From NCBI RefSeq assembly GCF_002027705.1, contig NZ_MBTG01000001.1, positions 372,001 through 436,000 of the forward strand: a stretch of 64,000 nt of DNA, in the 5' to 3' direction. The first letter of the stretch is position 1, and every line of letters begins with the position of its first letter. Below, in pieces: positions 23,784 to 33,494 of the stretch. The notes beneath the pieces are model-generated. The model did not search any database and was not told the origin of the DNA. It saw only the letters and a program-made list of their open reading frames with translations. Origin of the DNA: Paenibacillus ferrarius. GTDB lineage: Bacteria; Bacillota; Bacilli; Paenibacillales; NBRC-103111. The position numbers and the translations under genes were made by a program.

Positions 23784-24992
23784 TTAAGGCACATTGGATG
23801 AAAGAAAATGGAGCTCCTGCATATAAGTTTGCATATGGTTTTTTATCTTTTCATAGTGCGCGGCAGCATGTGGCAGCTGTTCATTCGTTATTCTATCCAT
23901 TGAAATAATGCGGAATTGATGCCCATTGTGACTGTGTGTATAAGTAGGGAGAAAGCTGGGGTTTTGTAACGCAATTGAAGATTGGTTTTTGCCTGTGGTT
24001 TTCGTAACCTCAATCGTGGCCATTCCGCCAATTTGTTTATATAAGTCTTTTTGAGCGGAAATGAAATTTCCAAGCGAGTATAGAACGAAAGATCGGTGTC
24101 CATTTTTACCGTATACCCAAGCTGGCGGCTGTAAGACATGCGGGTGGTTTCCTATGACGATATGAACGCCCATATCCGCAAGCTTTTGCGCAAGATTGAA
24201 TTGATCGTGGTCTGGAAACCGTTGATATTCCTTGCCCCAATGAAGAGCAACCACAACAACATCCGACATCTGTTTGGCTTGAATCACATCCTGATGGATT
24301 TGATTTTCATCGATTCTGTTGACTAGAAACGGTTTTCCATTTGGCGTAGTGATGCCATTGGTCCCATAGGTATAGCTCAAAAACGAAAAAGTAATCTCGT
24401 TCTTCGTCATCGTCCTTATTTGGTCTCTGTCATTTTGCGATTTGAACGTGCCTGTATAAGGCATACCAAGGGTATCCCAATAGGTAAGGGCGCTCTGAAT
24501 GACCTTCTCGCCTCTATCCAGGGAATGGTTGTTTGCAATAGTGACCATGTCCACCCCTGCATCTTTCAGTGCATCGCCTACTTCATGCGGGCTGTTGAAC
24601 GCGGGATAATTGGAGAGCCTCAGTTCCTTGCCTCCGATCATGGTTTCTTGATTGGCTATTAGAATGTCAGGACTTTCTAAAAAGCGTTTCACTTCTCCAA
24701 ACATAGGCTTAAATTGATAAGTTCCGTCTTTCTGCTCGGCGTCCTTGTAAATTTGATCATGAATGAGCACATCACCGATCGCTGCCAGCGTAACTTTCGT
24801 TAATTGAGGCTTGAGAGGCTCCTCTTCCATAGAAGACATGACGAGAGGTTTTGTTGGCGTCGGCGGTGCCGTTGATTGGACATTAGGTATAGGATGGTTG
24901 GGTTCAATGGGGATCTCATTAGGCGTTGCAGATATGTGGAAGCATCCAGCAGTTAGAAGCAATGTAGAAGCAATCGCAACAGTTCGTTTCAC
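23784..24992 (-). CDS. CapA family lipoprotein (metallophosphatase fold)
   Basis: A 402-residue predicted lipoprotein (leader ending LLLTAGC, Cys 17) with a Pro/Thr-rich linker and a CapA/PGA_cap domain: LAAIGDVLIHDQI, ILIANQETMIGG, VDMVTIANNHSLDRGEKV, VVALHWGKEYQRFP, HIVIGNHPHVLQ and FVLYSLGNFISAQ. The GDxxxH, NNH and GxHPHxxQ motifs are those of the calcineurin-like metal site. CapA was named for poly-gamma-glutamate capsule export/synthesis, but stand-alone homologues are common and no capBC is nearby, so its substrate is open. Monocistronic. Confidence 0.88.
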   Translation of the reverse strand: MKRTVAIASTLLLTAGCFHISATPNEIPIEPNHPIPNVQSTAPPTPTKPLVMSSMEEEPLKPQLTKVTLAAIGDVLIHDQIYKDAEQKDGTYQFKPMFGEVKRFLESPDILIANQETMIGGKELRLSNYPAFNSPHEVGDALKDAGVDMVTIANNHSLDRGEKVIQSALTYWDTLGMPYTGTFKSQNDRDQIRTMTKNEITFSFLSYTYGTNGITTPNGKPFLVNRIDENQIHQDVIQAKQMSDVVVVALHWGKEYQRFPDHDQFNLAQKLADMGVHIVIGNHPHVLQPPAWVYGKNGHRSFVLYSLGNFISAQKDLYKQIGGMATIEVTKTTGKNQSSIALQNPSFLPTYTHSHNGHQFRIISMDRITNEQLPHAAAHYEKIKNHMQTYMQELHFLSSNVP

Positions 24993-25050
24993 GATGAGGT
25001 ATCAACTCCCATGCCTTATAACTCTTAAATTACCCCAATAGTATTCCCGC

Positions 25051-25080
25051 AAAAAAATCTCTCATCAATGAGAGATTTTT
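25051..25080. terminator. Bidirectional terminator
   Basis: AATCTCTCAT-CA-ATGAGAGATT flanked by A and T runs. On the minus strand it ends the unknown gene at 25115-25600. Confidence 0.8.
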
Positions 25081-25114
25081 CTAATTTTCTATTCATTTGT
25101 TATCGACATTGATC

Positions 25115-25600
25115 CTAAATCAGACTGACCGTGAAGGGAGCTTGTTTATTCTTTTTGATAAAATGTATCTGCAATGAACCGAAAAACACTTTTCCTTGGT
25201 TGTATTGTAGTTCGCATTTGTACCCATGTGAACAGGATATGGATTGCAGAGCTTTAAAACCAGGGAGTGCTTTAACTAAAGAGGTGATTTGTTGAATGAC
25301 ATAGTTTGGCAATTCAGAATACCTCGTCGCATTAATCCCATCGACAACGGATATAAAGCTAGGAAACGCAGCCTTGTTGAAATAGGAAAGATTGACACTT
25401 TCTTGAGCAATTTCTAATATCTCTTTATTTAATCGGTTTAGATTGATGGTAATATTTTTGTAAAAGTAGATACCAAACCCGATTTTATTCGTTAAGGGAT
25501 TTAAACGTTTTTTCCATTTCAAGATCGTCGCTTCCCAATAAGTTTCCAGCTGATCTTTAAATTTGTTCCTTTGAAATAGGGATGTGAAAAATTTTTTCAT
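25115..25600 (-). CDS. Hypothetical protein
   Basis: A 161-residue protein that I do not recognise. It has no signal peptide or transmembrane segment, is basic at the N-terminus (MKKFFTSLFQRNKFKDQ), and ends in alternating hydrophobic strands (KCELQYNQGKVFFGSLQIHFIKK). Ribosome binding site AAGGAGCTC lies 5-10 bp before the ATG. A terminator follows 35 bp after the stop. It is divergent from the giant SLH protein gene. No function suggested. Confidence 0.6.
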   Translation of the reverse strand: MKKFFTSLFQRNKFKDQLETYWEATILKWKKRLNPLTNKIGFGIYFYKNITINLNRLNKEILEIAQESVNLSYFNKAAFPSFISVVDGINATRYSELPNYVIQQITSLVKALPGFKALQSISCSHGYKCELQYNQGKVFFGSLQIHFIKKNKQAPFTVSLI

Positions 25601-25764
25601 GAAAGAGCTCCTTCTTTTAAAATGTACCTATTTGAGACGTCCGAAGTAAGCAGATTGTTCATTAATATTACCTCCAAATCATATAAACAGAATTCTTGTG
25701 AGAATTTTGTGAGAGAGCTTTGCTAGGATGATATGTAATGCTTACTAAGGAGGAAATTATAGGA

Positions 25765-28700
25765 ATGAATTGGAGACGTAGGAATCAGCTTGCAGGAAAA
25801 ATGTTCGCATGGTGCATGGTCATCTTCATGATCTCAACGACCCTATTTGCAAATTCTGTACATGCAGCTAACGGGTGGAGTCAATACGGTAAGATCGGAT
25901 CAGAACATGGCAGTGGGTTGGGGGAGTTTGGGTACCCGCTCGGTGTGGCAACAGATAGCCAAGGCAATGTATATGTCGCCGATTACGATAACAATCGCAT
26001 CCAGAAGCTCGATGTATCTACTGGCGTTTGGAGTGCGTGGGGCAAGGGAGGCGTAGCAGCAGGAAGTGGTCTTGGAGAGTTTAATAGTCCATCCGGCATC
26101 GCTGTAGACAGTAATGACAATATATATGTGGCCGATAAACTTAACCATCGCATCCAAAAGCGGGATGCCATCACAGGAACTTGGAGCAAGTGGGGCAAAA
26201 ACTACAACGGTCCCAATGTTCTGGATTACGGTTGGGGAACAAACCCTGGTGAGTTTCACCTTCCAACCGGCGTGGCGGTTGATCATGATGGCAATGTGTA
26301 TGTGGCCGATACGACGAATCAGCGCCTCCAGATGCTCGATGCAGCCACAGGGAAGTGGACTGCATGGGGGAAAAGCGGTCAATCGACAGGAAACAAACTC
26401 GGTGAGTTTAAGCAGCTAACCGGTGTGGCCGTGGACAGCAAAGGAATTGTATATGTCGCGGATTATGAAAACCATCGCATTCAGAAGGCAACGATAGAAA
26501 AAAGTGTAATAAACGATGAAAACGGGAATGCAGCTATTTTATATACACCTACATGGAGCGAGTTCAAGAAAAACGGAGGCGGACCAGGCAGCGGCCTTGG
26601 TGAGTTTGACGAACCCTACGGCGTTGCGGTAGATAAGCAAGGGAATTTATATGTAGCGGATAGCAACAACCATCGCATCCAGAAGCTATTGATAGCAACA
26701 AATAAATGGAGCAAGTGGAGCAAAGACTACGACGGTCCAGATGTTCCCGATAATGGTTACGGAAGCGACCTCGGTGAGTTTGATTATCCAACGGGTGTTG
26801 CAATCGACCACATGGGCAATGTGTATGTCGCCGATTACAACAATCATCGTATCCAGAAACTAGCCAAATATATGCCCCTCTCAGCAGGCGGCTTTCATTC
26901 CGTCGCTATTCAAACAGATGGCAAAGTATGGACGTGGGGAGCGAATAGTAGTGGTCAACTTGGACTCGGAGATGCTGGGTTTGAAACCAATCGCAAAACT
27001 CCTGTGCAAGTAATGAAAGAGGACGGGACTGGTTTCATCGCAGTCCAAGTTGCCGCAGGAGGCTCTCACACTGCAGCATTAGATCCCGATAAGCATGTAT
27101 GGACCTGGGGGAGTAACACAGACGGTCAATTGGGAAGTGCGGGATCAAGTCGAAACAAACCTTACAGGGTAGACAATATAGCTGATGTAACTGCAATTGC
27201 AGCAGGTACGTCTCATACTGCAGCTCTGAAGGGAGACGGCACTGTATGGACGTGGGGATCCAATGGAGAGGGTCAATTAGGACTTGGAAACCTAGAGGTT
27301 CGAGCGGCTCAACCTAAACAGGTCATGCTAGCAGATGGAACAACCCCGTTAATCGCCAAATCCATATTTGCTGGATACAACCAAACATTAGCCATTGATT
27401 TGAATGGTACGCTTTGGATGTGGGGTTCCCAAGGTGACAGTGCGAATACATATTTGCCCGTGAAAGTAACTCACAGTGATGGTTCGGACTTTAAAGCTGT
27501 GGCTGCTGCAGCTGGTCTGAAATTTACAGTTGCTTTAGACGATACCGGAAAGGTATGGGTGTGGGGATACAACGGCACTGCAGGGGCATTGGGAATTGGC
27601 GTAGTCGACAATGGTACAATTCATTATCCACTCACACAAGTAAGCGGACTTACGGATATAATAGCGATTGATGCAGGCTCTATGCATACACTCGCTTTAA
27701 AGCAAGATGGTACAGTCTGGGCTTGGGGAAATAATGAGAATGGTCAGGTGGGCAATCTAAGCAACGTGAATAGTTCTGTACCTGTCAACGTGCTCAATCA
27801 AGACGGGAACATCTTTCGCAATGCTGTTGCCATATCCGCAGGGGGGGATAATACGGGGCATTCCCTTGCAATGAAGAAGGACGGCTCGATCATCGCCTGG
27901 GGTACTAATGAGGCTGGGCAATTAGGAAATGGTAAGAACGTTGGTAAAAATTATGCAGAAGTTGTTGCAGGATCAACTTTCACCGTAACCTTTGATTCGC
28001 AAGGGGGTAGTGAGGTAGTACCTCTATCCGAGATTACGAAGAATACAAAGATTACAGCGCCAGATGCTCCGACAAGAAAAGGCTATTCATTTGCTGGTTG
28101 GTATACAGATTCAGGATACAATGTACCTTGGGTTTTCGAGGCAGATACCGTAACGGCCAATCTGATCTTGTATGCCAAATGGAAGGACCAAACCTACTCA
28201 ATTACACCAATTAGTAATCAGACGTTATCGGAATTAACTGTTGGTTACGCGAGCGGCACCCAGGAAACGAAGTCAATTGCGATCACTCGTACTGGAACTG
28301 GCGTCCTGGAGAATGTATATGCAGCTATAAGTGGAACGAATGCAGGAAGCTTTGAAATTACGGCACCTCAGGTGACCAAGCTGGATAATGATACGCCATC
28401 TACGGCTTTCTCAATAAAAGTAAAAGATGGATTGGCAGCAGGGATCTACACGGCGACGGTTACAGTAAAAGCAACGAACATGACCGATGTTGTGTTTAAC
28501 GTAACGCAAACGGTAAAAAAATCATCGGATCCTGATCCAATACCGACCTATACAATTGCACCAATTAATAATCAGACGTTAACGGAGTTAACTGCTGGTT
28601 ATCCGAGCGGCAGTAAAGAGACGAAGTCGATTACGATCACTCGTACTGGAACTGGCGTCCTGGAGAATGTATATGCAGCTATAAGTGGAACGAATGCAGG

Positions 28701-30261
28701 AAGCTTTGAAATTACGGCACCCCAAGTGACCAAGTTGGATAAAGATACGCCATCTACGGCTTTTACGATAAAAGCAAAAGATGGATTGGCAGCAGGGATC
28801 TACACGACGACGGTTACTGTAAAAGCAACGAACATGACCGATGTTGTGTTCAACGTAACTCAAACGGTAAAATCACCTACCCATTCGAATCCTGATTCAA
28901 CGCCAACTACAGGTTCGCCTTCAACATCAACCAAAGAAGAGATCGTGGTGGATGTACGGGCAGGAGAAGGAGATGTCATATCCAAAACGCCGATCACTCG
29001 TACAACAGAGCCGAACGGCATGGTGAAAGACGAAGTCATCCTTACCTCGGAGCGTGCGAAAGAAGCGGTTGATCAGTTAAAGAATAAAACGGATAAAACC
29101 GCACGTATCGTCATTCCCGACGAAAAGGACAAAGTATCGCAGATTGATGTGAAGCTTCCTGTTAATGCAATAGGTACATTGGTGGCTGGGCAAGCAAATT
29201 TCGAAATCTACACGAACAATGTCCGTATCGTGATTCCAAGAGAATCTTTGGATAACTTCAATAAGGACCTCTACTTCCGTCTTGTACCGATTAAGCAAGA
29301 TAGCGAACGGAAATTAGTTGAGGAACGGGCGAAGAAAGAAGAGCAGATAAGGGAAATTGCCAAGGGACAAGAAATTAAACTCTTAGGCCGTCCGATGACG
29401 ATTGATACTAACATGCAAAGCCGTCCCGTGGCGCTTGTTCTTCCGCTGAAGGACAGCTTGCCGCAGAATGAAGCCGAGCGCCAAGCGATCTTGGATAATC
29501 TTGTTATCTTCGTTGAGCATAGCGACGGCACCAAAGAACTGATTCGCGGCGAATTGGTTGCGTACAAGCAAGGCGAGAAGGGCATCCGATTCAGCATTAA
29601 CAAATTCAGTACGTTCTCCATGGTCTATATGAAAGGCATAGGAACGCATAAACCGTATATTAATGGGTTTATTGACGGCACTTTCGGTCCTGAGAAAACC
29701 GTAACCAGGGCTCAAATGGCGGCAATGCTCGCACGAAACCTTGAAACGGCGTACAAAGGTAATGGAACTTCGTCCTTCAAGGATATCGATGTGTTGCATT
29801 GGGCATTCCAAGACATGGAGATCGTAAATCAGGATGGCTTAATGCAGGGCTACACAGATGAACGCTTTGGCCCAGAGGAAGGTATAACAAGAGCGGAGAT
29901 GGCTGTCATTGTGGATCGCTGGATGGCGAAGCAAGGCAAAGCGAGCGGCAGCCCAGATCACGACACGATCTACACGGATCTTACCGATAAGCATTGGGCA
30001 TATCAAGCGATTATGCATGTTCGCGGTTATAGCATTATGGAAGGTTATCAGGGCAATGCCTTCGCTCCGAACCAAAAGCTTACCCGCGCTGAAGCGGTGA
30101 AAATATTAAATCGCCTGTTCAATCGCGGGCCGCTGTATGGCGTCAAGTCACCAAGTTTTACGGATGTGGCTAGCAGCGATTGGGCATTCTATGAAATCGA
30201 GGAAGCAGCCAAAGCGCATCAATGGGTGAAGGACGACAAAGGCAAAGAGATTGAAAAATAA
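25765..30261 (+). CDS. Giant S-layer-anchored surface protein with NHL and RCC1 propellers
   Basis: A 1498-residue exported protein. Signal peptide (KMFAWCMVIFMISTTLFANSVHAA), six NHL-type repeats with VYVADxxNxRIQK signatures (about residues 35-370), seven RCC1-type repeats with HxxAL-KxDGxVWxWGxNxxGQLG (375-730), an InlB-type B-repeat (VTFDSQGGSEV ... GYSFAGWYTDSG ... LYAKW, 735-805), two nearly identical 118-residue modules (810-1035), a linker-like region, and three SLH domains (about 1295-1495; FIDGTFGPEKTVTRAQMA, GYTDERFGPEEGITRAEMA, GYQGNAFAPNQKLTRAEA). SLH domains hold proteins on pyruvylated wall polymers; two beta-propellers suggest a ligand-binding role. I use ATG 25765, 11 bp after AAGGAGG; an in-frame ATG at 25738 lacks a good site. 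The C-terminus runs past the last SLH motif normally. Confidence 0.9.
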   Translation: MNWRRRNQLAGKMFAWCMVIFMISTTLFANSVHAANGWSQYGKIGSEHGSGLGEFGYPLGVATDSQGNVYVADYDNNRIQKLDVSTGVWSAWGKGGVAAGSGLGEFNSPSGIAVDSNDNIYVADKLNHRIQKRDAITGTWSKWGKNYNGPNVLDYGWGTNPGEFHLPTGVAVDHDGNVYVADTTNQRLQMLDAATGKWTAWGKSGQSTGNKLGEFKQLTGVAVDSKGIVYVADYENHRIQKATIEKSVINDENGNAAILYTPTWSEFKKNGGGPGSGLGEFDEPYGVAVDKQGNLYVADSNNHRIQKLLIATNKWSKWSKDYDGPDVPDNGYGSDLGEFDYPTGVAIDHMGNVYVADYNNHRIQKLAKYMPLSAGGFHSVAIQTDGKVWTWGANSSGQLGLGDAGFETNRKTPVQVMKEDGTGFIAVQVAAGGSHTAALDPDKHVWTWGSNTDGQLGSAGSSRNKPYRVDNIADVTAIAAGTSHTAALKGDGTVWTWGSNGEGQLGLGNLEVRAAQPKQVMLADGTTPLIAKSIFAGYNQTLAIDLNGTLWMWGSQGDSANTYLPVKVTHSDGSDFKAVAAAAGLKFTVALDDTGKVWVWGYNGTAGALGIGVVDNGTIHYPLTQVSGLTDIIAIDAGSMHTLALKQDGTVWAWGNNENGQVGNLSNVNSSVPVNVLNQDGNIFRNAVAISAGGDNTGHSLAMKKDGSIIAWGTNEAGQLGNGKNVGKNYAEVVAGSTFTVTFDSQGGSEVVPLSEITKNTKITAPDAPTRKGYSFAGWYTDSGYNVPWVFEADTVTANLILYAKWKDQTYSITPISNQTLSELTVGYASGTQETKSIAITRTGTGVLENVYAAISGTNAGSFEITAPQVTKLDNDTPSTAFSIKVKDGLAAGIYTATVTVKATNMTDVVFNVTQTVKKSSDPDPIPTYTIAPINNQTLTELTAGYPSGSKETKSITITRTGTGVLENVYAAISGTNAGSFEITAPQVTKLDKDTPSTAFTIKAKDGLAAGIYTTTVTVKATNMTDVVFNVTQTVKSPTHSNPDSTPTTGSPSTSTKEEIVVDVRAGEGDVISKTPITRTTEPNGMVKDEVILTSERAKEAVDQLKNKTDKTARIVIPDEKDKVSQIDVKLPVNAIGTLVAGQANFEIYTNNVRIVIPRESLDNFNKDLYFRLVPIKQDSERKLVEERAKKEEQIREIAKGQEIKLLGRPMTIDTNMQSRPVALVLPLKDSLPQNEAERQAILDNLVIFVEHSDGTKELIRGELVAYKQGEKGIRFSINKFSTFSMVYMKGIGTHKPYINGFIDGTFGPEKTVTRAQMAAMLARNLETAYKGNGTSSFKDIDVLHWAFQDMEIVNQDGLMQGYTDERFGPEEGITRAEMAVIVDRWMAKQGKASGSPDHDTIYTDLTDKHWAYQAIMHVRGYSIMEGYQGNAFAPNQKLTRAEAVKILNRLFNRGPLYGVKSPSFTDVASSDWAFYEIEEAAKAHQWVKDDKGKEIEK
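28201..28872 (+). repeat. Recent tandem duplication inside the surface protein gene
   Basis: Two copies of a 118-codon module are offset by exactly 354 bp. Bases 28281-28367 and 28635-28721 are identical over 87 bp, and the flanking parts differ at only scattered positions. This is much closer than the NHL or RCC1 repeats are to each other, so the duplication is young or kept uniform by gene conversion. Confidence 0.9.
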
Positions 30262-30278
30262 TAGAATTAATCAATAGG

Positions 30279-30330
30279 TAGAAGGTTATTCTTCAAACAT
30301 AACATTGTTTGAAGAATAACCTTCTATTTC
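30279..30330. terminator. Strong bidirectional terminator
   Basis: A perfect 20-bp stem, TAGAAGGTTATTCTTCAAAC (30279-30298) with its complement at 30307-30326, then TTTCTTTT. It closes the surface protein gene. Confidence 0.92.
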
Positions 30331-30339
30331 TTTTAAGGA

Positions 30340-30480
30340 TTAATGGCTCTCCTTCGCTCTGTCTGCTTTCTTTGTAAGCCCAAATTGCAAGTTGGAAAAA
30401 ACAACAGCCACCCCTACCAGAAGCGCCGTACATCCAATAAGCAATGGCAGGACGAAGGTAAAAGCTTGTTGCATTGGATT
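30340..30480 (-). pseudogene. Possible membrane-transporter C-terminal remnant abutting array C
   Basis: On the minus strand about 45 residues read QAFTFVLPLLIGCTALLVGVAVVFSN then a charged tail ending KESH, like the last transmembrane helix and tail of an MFS-type exporter. The reading frame continues upstream only into array C, where the sequence is palindromic and no longer protein-like. It looks like a gene end left behind next to the array, but it is short and the assignment is weak. Confidence 0.25.
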
Positions 30481-30654
30481 AATTCCAATGCAATCTAGTT
30501 TGAAGAGCTTGAAGGAAGGTTTCATTGGATAAACTCCAATGCATAATCTAAAAAGCAGGCTTTTTTGAGGTTTATGAATATTTCATTGGATTATTTCCAG
30601 TAGAAGCTTGCAATAGGGCCTATAATGGCTGATTTCATTGGACAAATTCCAATG
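30472..30654. repeat. Palindrome array C: CATTGGA-N5-TCCAATG elements, starts 51/61/52 bp apart
   Basis: Elements at 30472-30490, 30523-30541, 30584-30602 and 30636-30654. All have CATTGGA on the left; elements 1, 2 and 4 have the perfect right arm TCCAATG and element 3 has TCCAGTA. Loops are TTAAT, TAAAC, TTATT, CAAAT. Array D near 62.2 kb has the same loops in the same order apart from one base in each of the last two. No gene covers it. The rest of the 560-bp gap holds a terminator, the gene remnant and the promoter region of the VanY-like operon. Confidence 0.88.
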
Positions 30655-30821
30655 CGAAGAAGAATTAATACCTGTTTCCGAAACGGATAAGCAATAAAAT
30701 TCCACCCCGCACAATAGAAAGCATACCCTCAGAGTTTAAGAAAAATTTTATATTTAACCCCACTTCTTTTTAAATAGTTGTCCTTATCCTAGAGTAAATG
30801 AACGATTAGGAGGACACTAAA

Positions 30822-31679
30822 ATGAAGAAGTGGGTTTTTGTGCTTGTTATTCTTGTACTGGCTGGCTATGGAGTTGCTCAATATAAATGGAAAGCCGTTA
30901 ACGAGAAAACACAGGAAGAAACCAATCCAGCTCCCAAAATGACTCTTCAAATGAAAGATCTTAAAGTGACAAAAGATCAGATTTATAAAGGCAATTTGTT
31001 GTTGGTTAATAAGGATTATCCCGTGCCCTCAGGCGGCGATGTGTCCGAAGCGGTCACTCTGCTTGAGCATAAGGAACTGCTGAACGGATTTATTGTGCTG
31101 GATAAAACGATACAGTTGTCGCCGGACTTGGTGAAAAAATTCTCAACAATGATTGGAGCCGCAGCAAAAGATGGGGTTAGCCGATTTCTAATCAGCAGCG
31201 GTTATCGGAATCATAAAGAACAAAATAAGCTCTATCAACAAATGGGGGCTAAATATGCACTGCCAGCTGGCTATAGTGAACATAACTTAGGTCTATCGCT
31301 TGATATTGGATCTACGCAATCAGAAATGAGTCATGCTCCAGAAGGAAAATGGCTGATAAAAAATGCATGGCGTTACGGGTTTATCTTACGATATCCGGCT
31401 GACAAAACGGCAATTACAGGTATTCAGTTTGAGCCATGGCATTTCCGTTATGTTGGTTTGCCGCACAGCGCAATTATGCAGGAAAAGAATTTTGTTCTGG
31501 AGGAATATTTGGATTTTTTGAAAGAAAAGAAGACCTTTACGACTGTAGTAGATCATCAAACCTATGAGATTTCTTACTATCCTGTCGCCCAAAACAAAAC
31601 GATCCCTGTGCCAGCGAATGGCCGCTATCAGATATCAGGGAACAACGTGGACGGTGTCATTGTAACCGCGTTTAATTAA
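30822..31679 (+). CDS. D-alanyl-D-alanine carboxypeptidase, VanY family
   Basis: A 285-residue membrane-anchored peptidase (N-terminal helix WVFVLVILVLAGYGVAQY). The M15 zinc site is complete: SGYRNHKEQNKLY, SEHNLGLSLDIG (His 154, Asp 161) and EPWHFRYVG (Glu 204, His 207). VanY enzymes remove the terminal D-Ala from peptidoglycan stem peptides. About 75 residues follow the catalytic domain, ending in a small beta domain (TYEISYYPVAQNKTI). It heads an operon with VanR-like and VanS-like genes and, further on, an ABC importer; no vanH, ligase or vanX gene is present, so resistance is not implied by this sequence. 26 bp to the next start. Confidence 0.88.
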   Translation: MKKWVFVLVILVLAGYGVAQYKWKAVNEKTQEETNPAPKMTLQMKDLKVTKDQIYKGNLLLVNKDYPVPSGGDVSEAVTLLEHKELLNGFIVLDKTIQLSPDLVKKFSTMIGAAAKDGVSRFLISSGYRNHKEQNKLYQQMGAKYALPAGYSEHNLGLSLDIGSTQSEMSHAPEGKWLIKNAWRYGFILRYPADKTAITGIQFEPWHFRYVGLPHSAIMQEKNFVLEEYLDFLKEKKTFTTVVDHQTYEISYYPVAQNKTIPVPANGRYQISGNNVDGVIVTAFN

Positions 31680-31705
31680 ACAAAAGTGATACAGGGGTGG
31701 AACGA

Positions 31706-32401
31706 ATGAAGTCGATCACAATTCTAATCGCAGATGATGAGCCAGAAATTGCCGATCTGATTGAATTGCATTTGGAGAAAGAGGGCTACTGTTGTCTGAA
31801 AGTACCTGATGGGCTGGAAGCTATTGCTGCTATTCAGAGTCATGCCATTGATTTGGCGATTTTGGATATTATGATGCCTAAACTGAATGGTTTTGAAGCA
31901 ACAAGGCAAATTCGGGCTCAGTACCATCTGCCTATCATTTTTCTAAGTGCGAAAGGGACTGACCTTGATAAAATTACAGGCTTAGTAAGCGGAGCGGATG
32001 ATTATATGACCAAGCCTTTCAATCCGATGGAATTGGTTGCTCGCGTGAATGCTCAGCTGAGGCGTTCGAAGCAGTTGAATCAGCCTCCAGCCGCAAATAA
32101 AACTGTTTTGGAAGCAGGTGGCATGTTTATTTATCCTGAACAACGCACGGTTAGCCTATATGGTGAAACGATTGAAATAACTCCAAAAGAGTTTGATATT
32201 CTTTTCCTGCTGGCCAGTTATCCGAAGAAAGTTTTTAGCGTTGAGAACATTTTTCAGCAAGTGTGGGGCGAAACCTACTATGAAGGCAGCAATACGGTCA
32301 TGGTGCATATTCGCACCTTGCGGAAGAAGCTTGGCGAAGACATTCATCAAACCAAATTGATCAAAACCGTTTGGGGTGTGGGGTATACATTCAATGGCTG
32401 A
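31706..32401 (+). CDS. OmpR/PhoB-type response regulator (VanR-like)
   Basis: A 231-residue regulator. Receiver domain with IADDEPEIADLIELHLEKEGY, phospho-acceptor Asp 54 in LAILDIMMPKLNG and Lys in DYMTKPFNPMEL; then a winged-helix DNA-binding domain with ITPKEFDILFLLASYPKKVFS and NTVMVHIRTLRKKLGED...IKTVWGVGYTF. The VanR resemblance is strongest in the receiver C-terminal half and by gene order (Y-R-S). I use ATG 31706, 5 bp after AGGGGTGG; GTG 31697 is in frame but lies inside the binding site. Overlaps the kinase start by 8 bases. Confidence 0.92.
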   Translation: MKSITILIADDEPEIADLIELHLEKEGYCCLKVPDGLEAIAAIQSHAIDLAILDIMMPKLNGFEATRQIRAQYHLPIIFLSAKGTDLDKITGLVSGADDYMTKPFNPMELVARVNAQLRRSKQLNQPPAANKTVLEAGGMFIYPEQRTVSLYGETIEITPKEFDILFLLASYPKKVFSVENIFQQVWGETYYEGSNTVMVHIRTLRKKLGEDIHQTKLIKTVWGVGYTFNG

Positions 32402-33494
32402 AATAACCCAAAGCTTTCGATTCAAAATGATTCAACTTTTTGGTTTAAGTATGCTTTTCTCCGCTGCCATTACTTATATGTTCTATAAAGTGCTCCAGTT
32501 CTACTATTATACGACCAAGTTCGAAAATCCATTGACTAGAATCCGGTATTTGATCAGAGATATTGGGGACATTAACTTCTTTTTGCTTATTTTCATACCA
32601 CTCTCGTTTTTGTTTTTCTTTCTCCTCACCAACCGATATGCGGCTTATTTCAGTGAAATATCCCGTGGAATCAATCAGCTTGCGCAGGGTGACTTCAACA
32701 GTCGTATACATATTCCGTCCAAAGATGAATTCGGGCATATTGCCAGAGACATCAATTTGGCCAGTGAGCAATTGCAGCAGGCCTTGGAGAGAGGAGATTT
32801 TGCAGAAAACAGCAAGGAACAATTGGTCTTGAATTTAGCTCATGATCTGCGTACGCCGCTGACTTCCGTTTTAGGTTATTTGGATTTCATTCTTCAAGAC
32901 GATCAATTAACGGCAGAACGAATCAAGCACTATACGAGCATTGCCTATGCCAAGTCTCAACGTTTGGAAAAGCTCATTGACGAGCTATTCGAAATCACTC
33001 GAATGAATTATGGCAAGCTGACCATTGAAAAAAAGCAAATCGATCTGAGTGAACTGCTCATCCAGCTTAACGAGGAGTTGTACCCTGCCTTTGAGAAAAA
33101 TAACGTAACATCCCGTTTGAATGTGACTCCGCATTTGACGGTATGGGGTGACGGTGATCTGTTGGCGCGCGTATTTGAAAATCTGCTGACGAATGCGGTG
33201 CGCTATGGAAAAGAAGGCCAGTTTATTGATATTAATTGCCAAACTGACGAAGAAGAGCTAGTTGTTCAAGTGGTCAATTATGGGTATTGCATACCTCCGG
33301 AAGAGCTTCCCTATATCTTCGATATGTTTTATACCGGCGATCAGGCGAGGACTCATCGTGAAGGGAGCACGGGCCTGGGCTTGTCCATTGCAAAGAACAT
33401 TGTCGTGCAGCATCAAGGCACAATTACGGCCAAGAGCACTGTCATTTGCACGCTTTTTGAAGTGCGTCTTCGGCAAGGAGGAAGCGGAGAATGA
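32394..33494 (+). CDS. Sensor histidine kinase (VanS-like)
   Basis: A 366-residue kinase with two transmembrane helices around a short extracellular loop (LFGLSMLFSAAITYMFYKVL and FFLLIFIPLSFLFFFLL), HAMP (EISRGINQLAQGDFNSRIHI), HisKA with LNLAHDLRTPLTSVLGYLDF, and HATPase with ENLLTNAVRYGKEG, IPPEELPYIFDMFY and STGLGLSIAKNIVVQHQGTI. The short loop means it probably senses a wall precursor or membrane signal. Start ATG 32394 overlaps the regulator stop (ATGGCTGA), and its TGA overlaps the ATG of the permease gene, so translation is coupled on both sides. Confidence 0.92.
   Translation: MAEITQSFRFKMIQLFGLSMLFSAAITYMFYKVLQFYYYTTKFENPLTRIRYLIRDIGDINFFLLIFIPLSFLFFFLLTNRYAAYFSEISRGINQLAQGDFNSRIHIPSKDEFGHIARDINLASEQLQQALERGDFAENSKEQLVLNLAHDLRTPLTSVLGYLDFILQDDQLTAERIKHYTSIAYAKSQRLEKLIDELFEITRMNYGKLTIEKKQIDLSELLIQLNEELYPAFEKNNVTSRLNVTPHLTVWGDGDLLARVFENLLTNAVRYGKEGQFIDINCQTDEEELVVQVVNYGYCIPPEELPYIFDMFYTGDQARTHREGSTGLGLSIAKNIVVQHQGTITAKSTVICTLFEVRLRQGGSGE

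Noticed and set aside
30472..30654. CRISPR array
   Set aside because: Only four short palindromes, spacers differ in length (32-45 bp between repeats), spacers are shared between loci, and no cas genes are present.
30822..33494. Vancomycin resistance cluster
   Set aside because: Only VanY-, VanR- and VanS-like genes are present; the ligase, dehydrogenase and dipeptidase needed for resistance are missing.
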